From a virus, in the IMG/VR virus record IMGVR_UViG_3300006735_000002, positions 1 through 64,000 of that record: a DNA stretch of 64,000 bases; one strand, given 5' to 3'. The position numbers were made by a program, and so were the translations under genes. The notes beneath the pieces were generated by a model that worked only from the letters and a program-made list of their open reading frames with translations, was not told the DNA's origin and did not search any database. This document shows, one piece after another, positions 28,801 to 35,635 of this stretch (positions within the stretch are counted from its first letter, which is position 1; each line of letters begins with the position of its first letter).

Positions 28801-31800
28801 GCCAAGGCTCGGGCGAAGCAAACCGAAGCGGCGGAGGCCGCCAAGAAACTTGCGAACGAAGCAAACAAGAAAAAGAGGAACGCCCAAAATCGTCTCGCTC
28901 GGCTCGAGGCGGCAGCGACGAAGATCGAAGAAGATGCAGCGGTGGCGACAGAAGACGCCATGAAGATCGCCGCAGAGCGTTTTGCGGAGAACCTGCCGGA
29001 TAGATTCGAGCAGGTACAGGCCGCTCAGACCGCCGCGATGGATAGTCTCCTTCCGCTTGACACGCCCAAGAGGTTGACGCCTACGCTCGAGATTCAGCCC
29101 GGTCTTGAGACGGCTACAGCGTCTCTTGTGGACCTGGAGCGGCTGCTGTCGGAAGGCTTCGATCGCAACAAGGACCGTTCAGCGGTGCTGTCGCTCATTA
29201 TCGACACCGCAGACACTCTCTCCCCTTATCTTCGTTTCGACTTTCCAGAGTCTATCGGAGTTATCGACGAGACGAACAAGGGGCGCCTGAAGGTCGGAAC
29301 GACCAAGCAGCTGCTCACCAACATGGTCGATACGATCAAGGCAGCGCTGGCCCCCGAGGACCTCGAGGTGGTTGAAGGTGCGGTGGACCTCATTCGCGCC
29401 GACAACCTCCAGGAGGCAGTTGACCTCAAGCGGGCTGAGCCTGATGCGGCTCCGGCTCCTGCGCCCCTGCCGACTACGCCGGCAGAGCACACGCCGCTCC
29501 CGCTTGATGCCATCAATCAGAGCACGCTGCGCACGAAAAGCGGCGAGGGCGTTCAGTTGCCGCAGCCCACGACTCTCGATGAAGTCGAGGCGATTGACAA
29601 CATCGAAGAAGCCTTCCTCGACATGAAGACTTCTGAGTTGACCGAAGTCGCGACGACCCGCGGCATCGACATCGAGGACTTCCGTCGCGAAGACGGTAAG
29701 GTCGACTGGGGCGGGTTGGTTAAGGTCCTGGCGAAGCAGGACTCTGACGCTATTCGGTCGCAGCGTTTGGTGGCTGAAACCACGGAAGTCGAGGGTGCTA
29801 CGGCAACCGACGCTGTTCGGCGCGCTGAGATCGAAGACTTGGCGGAGGAAGCCGCGCCCCAGATTCCTGTTGAAGAGGCTGTCGCGCAGCTTGACGAGGC
29901 CGCCGAAACACTGATGACAACCGGCGCCGAGGTGGCTCGAGAGCGACAGGTTCGCCTCGCAAAGCTCATCCGTGAGGCACGTGACCTCAAGGGCATGACG
30001 CGGCAGGAGATTTCCGACCGCATCTTCGCAGACCTGGACTTCACAGAGCGTCGGCGTATCGCGGAAAGCGGTGGTATCGACGACCTGGTCAACGACATCA
30101 CCGGCACGGTCGATGTCCGCATCAAGGAAATCTCAAAGGAAATCTCCAAGCTGCGCACGCAGGTCAGAGTCGCCAATCGGAAGGCCGACGCGTCTTCGCG
30201 GGAAGTCACTCAGCGTAACTACCGTGACGCCGCCGACCGCTATCAGCGCCAGGCTGACACGATGCAGGAGTTCCTCGACGACATCATCCGTAAGGATCGA
30301 GCCGCCTTGGACGAAGAGATGCGTGTGGCTGTCGACGAGGAGGCTGCTCGGCGCGCGGCGGAAGCTATCCCAGAACCTGAAGCTGAAGTCGCAAAGACAC
30401 TTGAGGCCGAAGTCGCGCCGGAAGCTGTGCGCGCGGCGGAGGCTGCGCCTACCGTAAAGGTAGAGCCCAAGCCCGCAAAGGTCGCCGTGGCCGAAGAGGT
30501 GGAAGAAGTCGAAGAAGCCGTTGAAGACAGCGCTGTCAATGTCGAAGAGATCCGCAAGAGGGTCGAGCGCTGGGACAAGGAGAACCGTCGCGACAAGCCT
30601 CCCGCACCTCCGGCGAGCGCGCCTCCGCGCGACCGTGGGACGGACGCTCCTGACGCTCGGGCGATGGTCTACTTCATGGACGACTCGTCGGCGATCATCT
30701 ACGCGCTCAAGAACGCTGACGCTTCATCTGGCCTGCACGAGATGTCTCATGTTCTCCGTCGCCACTTGCGGCCGGAGGACCTGCGGGTGTCTCTCGACTG
30801 GGTCAACAGCCAGCTGCGGCGCACTGAGATCGACGGCCAGACTGTCGAGGCTCTGCCTGAAATCAGCCTGGACCGCTACGGCAACTTCACAGGTCGAGCC
30901 GACTCGGTCGTGACTGCGGAGGAGCTCTTCGCTGAGGCTCATGAGCAGTACCTCCGCGAGGGCCGCGCGCCGACGAAGGCGATGGACGCTGTCTTCAAGG
31001 TGATGAAGGAGCTTCTGCGAAGCATCGTCACCACGCTCGGCATTGTTCCTCACCGCCTGGAAATCAGTCGTGAAATGAACGACTTGTTCGATTCCATCTA
31101 CGGGGCTCGCAGGGATCTCGACATCACTGAGCTGACGCAGGTCACTCGGTACTACGACACTCAGCGTGCGCTTGCAGGCGGAAGAACTGGCCTCCGTCGT
31201 GCCGGTCGCCTTGAGTCTGACCTCGTGATCGAGGATGAGCTGACCGATCGCTTCAGGCAGCGCATTCTCAGCCTGCAGGAATACTCCACGCGCTTTGCCC
31301 CGCTGGAAGGTAGGCAGTACAGGTTGGAGCAGTCCGCTCTCGGAGTGAAGACGCCTGGACGCGTCGGAGCTCTTGGTCTCGGCACGGGGGGCGCAAAGGA
31401 CTATGGCCCAGTCAGCCGTCGCTTCTTGCCGATGGAGACGGGGGCGCGCATCCGTGGAGGCAAGGCTACCGGTAGCGACCGCGGTATTGCGTCTGTGCTC
31501 AAAGCCGCAGATTATGCTGCGGTGATGGCGGCAAACGCCGCGGTGTTCCTGCCTTACACTCTGCTGTACGGCACGGACGCAATGATGCTGCTTCGGTCGG
31601 CACCGGCCGCGTCCCGCCCTCTGCTGTACGGTCAGGGTCGAGAGCTCGAAGAGTTCACCTACGGCTTGACCGTGTTGATCAACGACGTCAAGAACCGCAC
31701 AGGGGACGCTCAGAAGCGCGGCCTCAACGATATCATCAGCTATTTGCGCGGACAGCCCGTCTACCTGCTGACAGGGGCCGAGGCAGGAACCCTGACTCGC

Positions 31801-34800
31801 GGAACTTCGGTTGATTCTGGCGACGCGTTCTTCGCGATGCTCGACCAGATGCTGTCTCGACTTGACCCGGCTGCTCGGACGGCGCTCGCGGATGAAGCTT
31901 CTCAAGCACTGTCAGGAGACATGAGGGCCACGAAGTCGCTTAGCGGATTCTGGAAGGGGTACTCCGTCAAGCGCGTGGACGGCATGTCTATCGGTAACAG
32001 TGAGGGGCTGCTGCTGAACGATGCGTATCTTGACGAGATGACGGTAGTGACAGCCAAGGGCGACACTATCAAGCTCGATGGTCCGACGCAGGACATGCTC
32101 GGCGCAATGTTCGAGGCTCTTGAGGGGAGCCCCGTTGGCAACAACGTCCCGGTGTCTGACGCAACGAAGACGGCGGCAGCTCTGTTGATGTTCCACTCGG
32201 GCAAGTCGACGTTCACGAACAACGGCGTCGAGGTCACTATTGAGATGGCTCAGAGGCTGAGTGGAGAAGACACTGCGCTGGGCCTGCTTATGCGCGGCGC
32301 GTCCTTTGATGTTGACGGAACCACTGTCAATGTGCCGGGTCTCATGCAGGTGACCGGAGATAATGGCAAGGCTCTGCGTGGTTTGCTGGCTCTCGGCACC
32401 TACTCTGCCAGCTCTCGGATTACTGCGGACGCTGCGGAGATTGGTCTGGGGGTTACGCCTGGCCAGTTCCGGTCATACGCACGGTTTATGAGTGGTCAGC
32501 AGGCGCGGATGACGCCATCGCAGATTGACGAGGCGAAGGCCGTCATCGCCAAGTTCGGCTTCTCCATGGACTTTACGAAGATCGGCTCTCGCCTGGGCTC
32601 TTACTACATTCCGCGCCCGGCGCTTAGCAAGATCAAGGGTGCGCTCAACGATGCCGACCGGCTGCTCAGTCTCCGGTCTTCCGGCGACGGAGCGACGGAC
32701 GTAGTGTCTCAGATGGTGGCTTGGTTGTTCCAGGTCACCAACACCGAAGCCATTTTCGGGTCGCTCCTGCCGAAGTCAACCTTCCGCACTCCGTCGTTTA
32801 TCGACGCCGTTGCCGGCGCCATGTCTGTCGGCGGCGGTACTCCTGCAATGACGACAGCTGCTCGCATGAGTGCGGGTACCGCCCTCGGCTACGGCCTGGG
32901 TATTCCTGGCTTCCCTGGGTCTGAGTTGATCAGCGCTGAGCGCATGGCGGACATCGCGGATGCTCTCCCCAACGCCGTGCGAAAGAGGTTGCGGAGGAGT
33001 CTCGGCGGCTCTGAGAGTTACCGCCTATACCCTGATCCGAAGAACCCCGGTAAGTTCATCTCTTCCGATGAAGTTGTCCAGGGCATGAAGTCGTCGCTTC
33101 GCGAAGCTGCGGTGAGGCAAGGCGACGCTTTCGCCAAATCTCTGACCGAGGGGATGTCCGCGTCGAAGCACCGCGTGGAAGTTCTGCCCATCATAAACAA
33201 CGACCCGCAGGCCATCTTCGTTCTTAACGGTTCGCCCTACCGTGCCTCGGATTTGCGCCGCATCTTCGTCCGAAACGGTCTTTACAACAACGCGTTCAAG
33301 GGCGTAACGATGTTCCTGCGGAACGAAGGCGCCATCGGTTTCGGCGTTGACGGTTTCGGCAAGGAAGACCGGCTCAAGAGTGCGCTTAGCCCCAGCAACA
33401 GCCGTGCCGTAGACTCAATGGTGAGTGTAATCGAAGGCGCGGGTGCCTCCCGGAGCAGCGAGCTGGTGCGTGACGCGTATCACATGGGTCGGAGCGGGGC
33501 GTCGCGAGTGTTCGAGCACGGTCTCGAGTCGATGGATGCGTTCGCTGACCTTGAGCGCACGGGCATGGCGGTGTCCTTCATTGAGCTGGGCGTTCCGCCA
33601 GAGCTCGCTGCGAAGATGGTCGTCAAGGCGGTCTACGACTACCGAGGGTCGCTGACGCGGGCAGACCGGACGCTGTTCAAGCGCGCGTTCATGCCGTTCT
33701 TCGGCTTCCAGAAGAACGCGATGGCGCACTTCACCGACCTGCTTGCTTCTCCTCGTGGCCGGTTCTTCGCGCGGGTCATGGGGCGCATGCCGCGGATGAC
33801 CATGGAAGCACTCTCGACGCTGTACTTCGAGACCGTCGTTGGGCCTTACGGCGTCAACACCACGGCCATGAACGAGGCTGAGATCAATCTCTACTACGAG
33901 GCTCGTAGTTTCTTTGAGCTGGGTCTCGGTGACGATGTGTCGGCGGAAGACCTGTTGGTCTACCGAGAGATGCTGCCAGAAGACGCGAAGGACATCAGCG
34001 ACGAAGAGCTCATGGACTACAGTTTCGACGGCTGGACTGTCCGTGATGGCTACAACGGATACGACAACGTCCCTGAAGACATGCGCGCCACAATGCGGTA
34101 CCTGCTGCTTGCGCGCGGCCAGCTTCGGGCGAATGGTCGGTACGTCAAGATGTCAGAAGCGGTGATTGACAGAGACCTCCGGCAGCAGTTTGTTCAGATG
34201 GGCGCAACGATGGCGGTTGTCGATGAGCCGAGCTTGTCGGCGCTGCCTGCCTGGGCGGCAAACCGCTACCCCACTGTCTTGATTTCTCCTGCCGTCATGA
34301 CCAACTCGATTCAGGCGAGTCGGCGCGGGTCAAAGGGTATGGGGGATTCTGTCGGCATCATGCTCCCCGACAACTTCATCAACGCGGGGTTTGAGCAGAC
34401 GGCCGCGACGTTGGCGACGGTGTACGCAGGAGCTTTCGCCGCTAGCGAAGCGGCGGATTTCGTTTTCTCTGACGGTACGCGCACCGAGGTTGCTGCGGCT
34501 ATGCGCATGTTGGCCAACTCCGCGACACCGATGATCGACATCCGCGGAGGCGGGTCTCCTGGGATGCAGCAGCTCATGCTGCTTTCCGAAGTCGGTATCA
34601 ACGACGGAGACTTGTACGTCGAACTCGACCCGTTCATCGCTCGCTTGATGGCGGGTACGCTGATTCCCATCAACTACACCGAGGGTGACGATGATCTCCG
34701 GTTCCTCGAAAACTTGGCGCCGGAGACGCGAGCGATGCTCAACAAGCTCACGCGCGTGAGCTCGCTCGGTGGACTCCGCGAAGTCGAGTATCCGTCGTTC

Positions 34801-35160
34801 GCGACTGAGGCTCGGACAGCGGTTGTCAGCGAAGAAGGCGGCAAGCGAGTCATCAAGTACGTCGACGAGGACTACGAAGAGCTGCAGGAGGCGTACAACT
34901 CTCGCCGCAAGAAGCCGTTTTTGATGGGTCGAAGCGCGCTCCTGTTTAAGGTCGGCCTACTTGGCCGCGTAAACGCGGCGTTCCTTCGCCTGAGAACGTC
35001 GCCTCAGGAAGACGCACTGGCGGCTGAGGCGAACTTGAAGAACGAGCTTACTCGTTTGGTTTTCAGCGTTAGTCGTTCCGCGGGACTGCGTGTCATGGCA
35101 CCAAACGAGCGCATGACCGCGAGAATGGCTGCGCCCGATCTTCTGGTCGATGACGAATGA
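19861..35160 (+). CDS. Giant polyvalent virion protein: lysozyme-like, ART-like and zincin-like modules (5,099 aa)
   Basis: One uninterrupted 15.3-kb frame. It starts at GTG 19861 or, more likely, ATG 19867, two codons later. Modules seen: residues about 415-640, a lysozyme/muramidase-like domain with candidate catalytic Glu433 (ISKTEST), AWGEYQVLG and a late helical pair. About 1815-2020 is an ADP-ribosyltransferase-type polyvalent domain (LVVYHGTAGDFDEF with His1846, ELGYHFGSS, DSYIAFDPTQVKSV). Coiled-coil stretches lie around 2821-2875 and 2981-3035. About 3590-3730 is a zincin-like domain with HEMSH at 3626-3630 and a downstream EELFAEAHEQ helix. Residues 3881-3900 are hydrophobic and could cross a membrane. 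The ending (about 4600-5099) is helical. Known polyvalent proteins are packaged and injected with the DNA to open the wall and disarm the host; that role is inferred here. Length far exceeds usual ejection proteins. It is preceded by two smaller ejection-type genes. Confidence 0.8.
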   Translation: MSMSYFDNLRKRAGFAIEPFADPEPEQLQPPEDVGAGVAVDAPDTLGDPFPGAPSGIAKRQKYELPKVEFDDFDPFEALGNVQFQAEYAAEVATTTGQEAQQALRVAGERELSDLGDGVLGTTLGSLAQFLPATAAKARISAGEGDVDIPGITSYLFNPQDTPEELFQTLSASEIDESSAAAQEIAKQGRRAKKVRNARDIRADIMARKIEKEFVNHYGEAPGAEKYAAFIDNIIAQTSTPEKRRTERDAEFVLLDAAERKMPNKGGGESQSQYQSVQRRAVNLVLDTSKAGIGTAFADSALVQALPNFIDTVPKIERDKIRSDLSGAPSTGSTLERAEFLAQLFNLPAPLEVDGLEPIPATLVGSQAIRETIASNDFIFREKNTRSTPKTEDLYRPLKSDAVADEDEQSRVIYLAGQAGIPAPMAYAISKTESTGIPDGFAYNLHIGSSLDKRTPESRRRTPQEEVALRRSLREAGFDVVMEPVERDGELVWPAENFYRGDAKKVFQAAYGVNGKAAVQGGAWGEYQVLGRDGGLIDAMLQIDGVEDEDQAAEQAVLQFRENPSLIGDQLFVNWFRREDPQAVTARQAANDGDVETLGLMYYGDSPDPKQVTERRKWTTRTKNNLEDYVGGMFTPPESAEDQRPEALVSVAGATPLAEREDPEDLIEEAATAVGEMIGQSDFREGKTEVEQALGLNAIQASSGSGLLPSFTAFAQMSEYPEEGTPTREKAVAPYRELIKAGSPLLADMKDSFRAPVGEKFSKFARAVYRDMLESARLSGEEPDEREIEIEARKKAFKLMISAQTADATLPPFQTSWDYITGQTDELSLIDAMKPLVEVVGAVDGGFVYRQEGTGLAFMNAMDAPPVMGQSFNIGVVKYYLLPALGAEIEKAQSGEQGLMDAAINMGMSSFKASQLGTSVIPGASAVTGGVLEEVKRAGVRGVAERQNFVELGIEQGGNLTAWAMQQALDTERGREAVESLIESGVIPIPAGLEKGNVDLATIEIARAAGSVLGTVGGFIVAVAHPDALMGIGDTKAAITAGYRQFKAIPDFERTTEALIGLRGEIYKRGLGRVSRTAEIAMGLEQVVARDQGGSSTKAVADAYSVLLDKVEQLRESDNLDADLRARGRASVYVFIDGEAERRMGEIAAGDSIQSAAAKDALDEGFSEVVAAKLKSVAEEAIASGNPLKKEEGKRLLAIVNAGIGDNVTLTPKLSDIKEAKTQDGRIVANVAFSTADRLEALILGLKLDDPSKDSTALRQTIFEQRMGRVRPTLGNTNSKDIAGFAQNPTLANGLDVFAPVSEKALDASLEGVRLSDAKKEEFRATRAALEDFHKRLKAAVADGSILDPLVSADFKNEFRQKKFKQSSYRLFNNSEESDRGRRYAQVLTGVFNEAAVVTNKSEGHQFLRRGLDAVLTYSTERGKTIQSFSRSLVDEDAVRAGGFTDVDDFLDPQGSRHYVNRAISAMLVSTKEGILSFALGVPGLRRTVDPAMLKVQQRSMMSTAALHQMRADGQDPFTVAASVQGEVLRRLRQEKALAVQAGDSVRSAEVSDQIDEVLTPQWRTGLIDWMKASADAISRGEDPQSVVKYNLPIGITLGTASETALPVLPATRKFARGSFFRAFGFSPPEQVRAGQLSPGTRTVRPRISPEEERAVEYVLDRMLRYMARADMMQSPGAANAKVENFIKQNILNVRSVDSLNNFAAKATEMRGALSSTRDAISQRRHGMSYDELAATGDTRARVEVQSDAMQSVLPLMSEREAFLIFHRTYEELEDIIAAARRGETGDDFVATRLFQDASAASADADEVAEARRLYEEQGVESPYFKRWLGDSKVVDDEGQPLVVYHGTAGDFDEFGRKRPQELGYHFGSSEAASTRLGLLVEEEVAALSDTERARYFEAVRSTSEGVNVVPVYLSMTPLRVSDSVSWTGVSVIDDMARRYPQFADIFGEARTRLSAIPETDLAARADVVKDAVRKTGHDGLVYRNVIEGGGDSYIAFDPTQVKSVYNRGTFDDSARLLFQGEDVQRVARRRGGGRRRVDPDASIGSKQPVGVKTRAARINEKFGPLAGTAERAVLAYNGALSRARLNPKRTQALLEKAQNAIKRAYVTFSMGNAQKVPDLLLDIADAIKTDDAVLEALASKPNFHGVMSNLVRKARNPEQLTQADVRSIETTLDMIGLADRFDARRIGSYTGEVAKAPKREAEALAAVADAAAPAAQPVAAAKRLRMPEAPERSPKVGEVLGDIEKLSDIKGLKSQVLAAALDLKGDYGRDADVVLKAIDMIGPERLNDIALTVAREPGPEGRRAMFDFTENTIRIYEDALETGVFSDEVVKELWRSLTRYLPEDEIKALSDEYLDQRAMFMREESELFDAQGALKEGANIDDVDRHILDFEDWVVQSMKDLALQKSREAVFQTTGAGRLSKRPLNVRGNRVLKVLMDTVKGLVQEFFSQAKNLTQIIEDFYSSGKYTERLREKGIQLVVTDEDLLRRQKEWTKFIDESAKVEPKRALGQVKTPGGKQKGDDAAAAAARTEAIDKATARAGKSDAAISVGELKKLADRFSRTASTTDNPKRVAMVRRKFREGIDPVIAAVGNDEAKALLTPLLEAAKADDAVADALAKSPEAINAIENLAVQADVAEDLAPVVEAFRRDITDAGLGDRLPEVEVPAAVVSDEVATPAAPKATPVAEAEPKVAAVPQPDEGVDNLTGAVADRATSRVMEILKFEAGKDDTTVKRAVKFVFPREEVAQRMLNEAIKDDVTRVLRSGIVDRLTELGVTAKVDGEEASAKQLVRLFNDLQSKEDAARYGKVDGSAEAGDELLVNARAELETDIAELNKRIEAAEEEAEIGKLRRQLGEAESALEEMERGRETVEIRRSASKFLDDVYDPKRGLENAQRGLALVERLSAGVSAPGGASLRSMVGELSPEEQNVARYLLERQMKNHKRGTALTMEVRDDGELYFQLVGDRPLFDEDDVIVKLFRDEAKARAKQTEAAEAAKKLANEANKKKRNAQNRLARLEAAATKIEEDAAVATEDAMKIAAERFAENLPDRFEQVQAAQTAAMDSLLPLDTPKRLTPTLEIQPGLETATASLVDLERLLSEGFDRNKDRSAVLSLIIDTADTLSPYLRFDFPESIGVIDETNKGRLKVGTTKQLLTNMVDTIKAALAPEDLEVVEGAVDLIRADNLQEAVDLKRAEPDAAPAPAPLPTTPAEHTPLPLDAINQSTLRTKSGEGVQLPQPTTLDEVEAIDNIEEAFLDMKTSELTEVATTRGIDIEDFRREDGKVDWGGLVKVLAKQDSDAIRSQRLVAETTEVEGATATDAVRRAEIEDLAEEAAPQIPVEEAVAQLDEAAETLMTTGAEVARERQVRLAKLIREARDLKGMTRQEISDRIFADLDFTERRRIAESGGIDDLVNDITGTVDVRIKEISKEISKLRTQVRVANRKADASSREVTQRNYRDAADRYQRQADTMQEFLDDIIRKDRAALDEEMRVAVDEEAARRAAEAIPEPEAEVAKTLEAEVAPEAVRAAEAAPTVKVEPKPAKVAVAEEVEEVEEAVEDSAVNVEEIRKRVERWDKENRRDKPPAPPASAPPRDRGTDAPDARAMVYFMDDSSAIIYALKNADASSGLHEMSHVLRRHLRPEDLRVSLDWVNSQLRRTEIDGQTVEALPEISLDRYGNFTGRADSVVTAEELFAEAHEQYLREGRAPTKAMDAVFKVMKELLRSIVTTLGIVPHRLEISREMNDLFDSIYGARRDLDITELTQVTRYYDTQRALAGGRTGLRRAGRLESDLVIEDELTDRFRQRILSLQEYSTRFAPLEGRQYRLEQSALGVKTPGRVGALGLGTGGAKDYGPVSRRFLPMETGARIRGGKATGSDRGIASVLKAADYAAVMAANAAVFLPYTLLYGTDAMMLLRSAPAASRPLLYGQGRELEEFTYGLTVLINDVKNRTGDAQKRGLNDIISYLRGQPVYLLTGAEAGTLTRGTSVDSGDAFFAMLDQMLSRLDPAARTALADEASQALSGDMRATKSLSGFWKGYSVKRVDGMSIGNSEGLLLNDAYLDEMTVVTAKGDTIKLDGPTQDMLGAMFEALEGSPVGNNVPVSDATKTAAALLMFHSGKSTFTNNGVEVTIEMAQRLSGEDTALGLLMRGASFDVDGTTVNVPGLMQVTGDNGKALRGLLALGTYSASSRITADAAEIGLGVTPGQFRSYARFMSGQQARMTPSQIDEAKAVIAKFGFSMDFTKIGSRLGSYYIPRPALSKIKGALNDADRLLSLRSSGDGATDVVSQMVAWLFQVTNTEAIFGSLLPKSTFRTPSFIDAVAGAMSVGGGTPAMTTAARMSAGTALGYGLGIPGFPGSELISAERMADIADALPNAVRKRLRRSLGGSESYRLYPDPKNPGKFISSDEVVQGMKSSLREAAVRQGDAFAKSLTEGMSASKHRVEVLPIINNDPQAIFVLNGSPYRASDLRRIFVRNGLYNNAFKGVTMFLRNEGAIGFGVDGFGKEDRLKSALSPSNSRAVDSMVSVIEGAGASRSSELVRDAYHMGRSGASRVFEHGLESMDAFADLERTGMAVSFIELGVPPELAAKMVVKAVYDYRGSLTRADRTLFKRAFMPFFGFQKNAMAHFTDLLASPRGRFFARVMGRMPRMTMEALSTLYFETVVGPYGVNTTAMNEAEINLYYEARSFFELGLGDDVSAEDLLVYREMLPEDAKDISDEELMDYSFDGWTVRDGYNGYDNVPEDMRATMRYLLLARGQLRANGRYVKMSEAVIDRDLRQQFVQMGATMAVVDEPSLSALPAWAANRYPTVLISPAVMTNSIQASRRGSKGMGDSVGIMLPDNFINAGFEQTAATLATVYAGAFAASEAADFVFSDGTRTEVAAAMRMLANSATPMIDIRGGGSPGMQQLMLLSEVGINDGDLYVELDPFIARLMAGTLIPINYTEGDDDLRFLENLAPETRAMLNKLTRVSSLGGLREVEYPSFATEARTAVVSEEGGKRVIKYVDEDYEELQEAYNSRRKKPFLMGRSALLFKVGLLGRVNAAFLRLRTSPQEDALAAEANLKNELTRLVFSVSRSAGLRVMAPNERMTARMAAPDLLVDDE

Positions 35161-35166
35161 TACACT
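35158..35166 (+). promoter_or_regulatory. Extended -10 promoter-like motif overlapping the giant gene's stop codon
   Basis: TG-A-TACACT, in which TGA is the stop codon of the 5,099-aa gene. It lies 19 bases before the ATG at 35185. Confidence 0.4.
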
Positions 35167-35184
35167 TCCCGCAAGGAGACTCCC

Positions 35185-35634
35185 ATGTCTGACTACAACT
35201 ACGGCGGATGGGGCCACTACGGCTTCGCCGCGAACGACAACGGCACGATCACTGCCGCGTACACCGCGCTTTCGCTGGGCCAGGTCGCAGGCATTACCCG
35301 GTCTCAGGGTGTCCCTGACGACGCGCATCTGTACGACATCGTGTTCGAGCTGAGCAGCATGGTGACAGGTGCCGGCGCTCCAGGGAACATCTCGTTCTAC
35401 CTGGCTCGTGACGCCGCGGGGACAAAGCCCCTCACGCCCATTCTTACGGCGCCCATCGTCACCGCACTTGGTGCCGCCGTCGCCACGGGTGGTGCTCACG
35501 CGAAGATCTCAGTCGACTTCCACAGCACCAGCGGTGTCGGCCCTACGGCCTACAACACGCTGCAGCTCATTGTGCGTCACGACGGATCAGCTGACAACGT
35601 CACCGCCGACATCTTCCTCAGCTGGCGCTCCTGA
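35185..35634 (+). CDS. Small beta-rich virion-type protein (149 aa)
   Basis: ATG with AAGGAG eight bases upstream. The protein starts with a Tyr/Gly-rich turn (DYNYGGWGHYGFAANDNG) followed by predicted strands and closes with VRHDGSADNVTADIFLSW. The pattern resembles a small jelly-roll or virion decoration domain, but I do not recognise a family. It is the last gene of the rightward structural block and ends one base before the stop of the convergent helicase gene. A capsid-associated or tail-accessory role is inferred from position and composition. Confidence 0.5.
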   Translation: MSDYNYGGWGHYGFAANDNGTITAAYTALSLGQVAGITRSQGVPDDAHLYDIVFELSSMVTGAGAPGNISFYLARDAAGTKPLTPILTAPIVTALGAAVATGGAHAKISVDFHSTSGVGPTAYNTLQLIVRHDGSADNVTADIFLSWRS

Positions 35635-35635
35635 A

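Noticed and set aside
27133-28887. 584-aa minus-strand frame inside the giant gene
   Set aside because: An antisense shadow created by GC-rich codon use of the 5,099-aa gene.
19861-35160. Tape-measure protein for a long tail
   Set aside because: No tail-tube/sheath or assembly chaperone genes are present, and enzymatic modules and ejection-type neighbours fit a virion-internal protein better.
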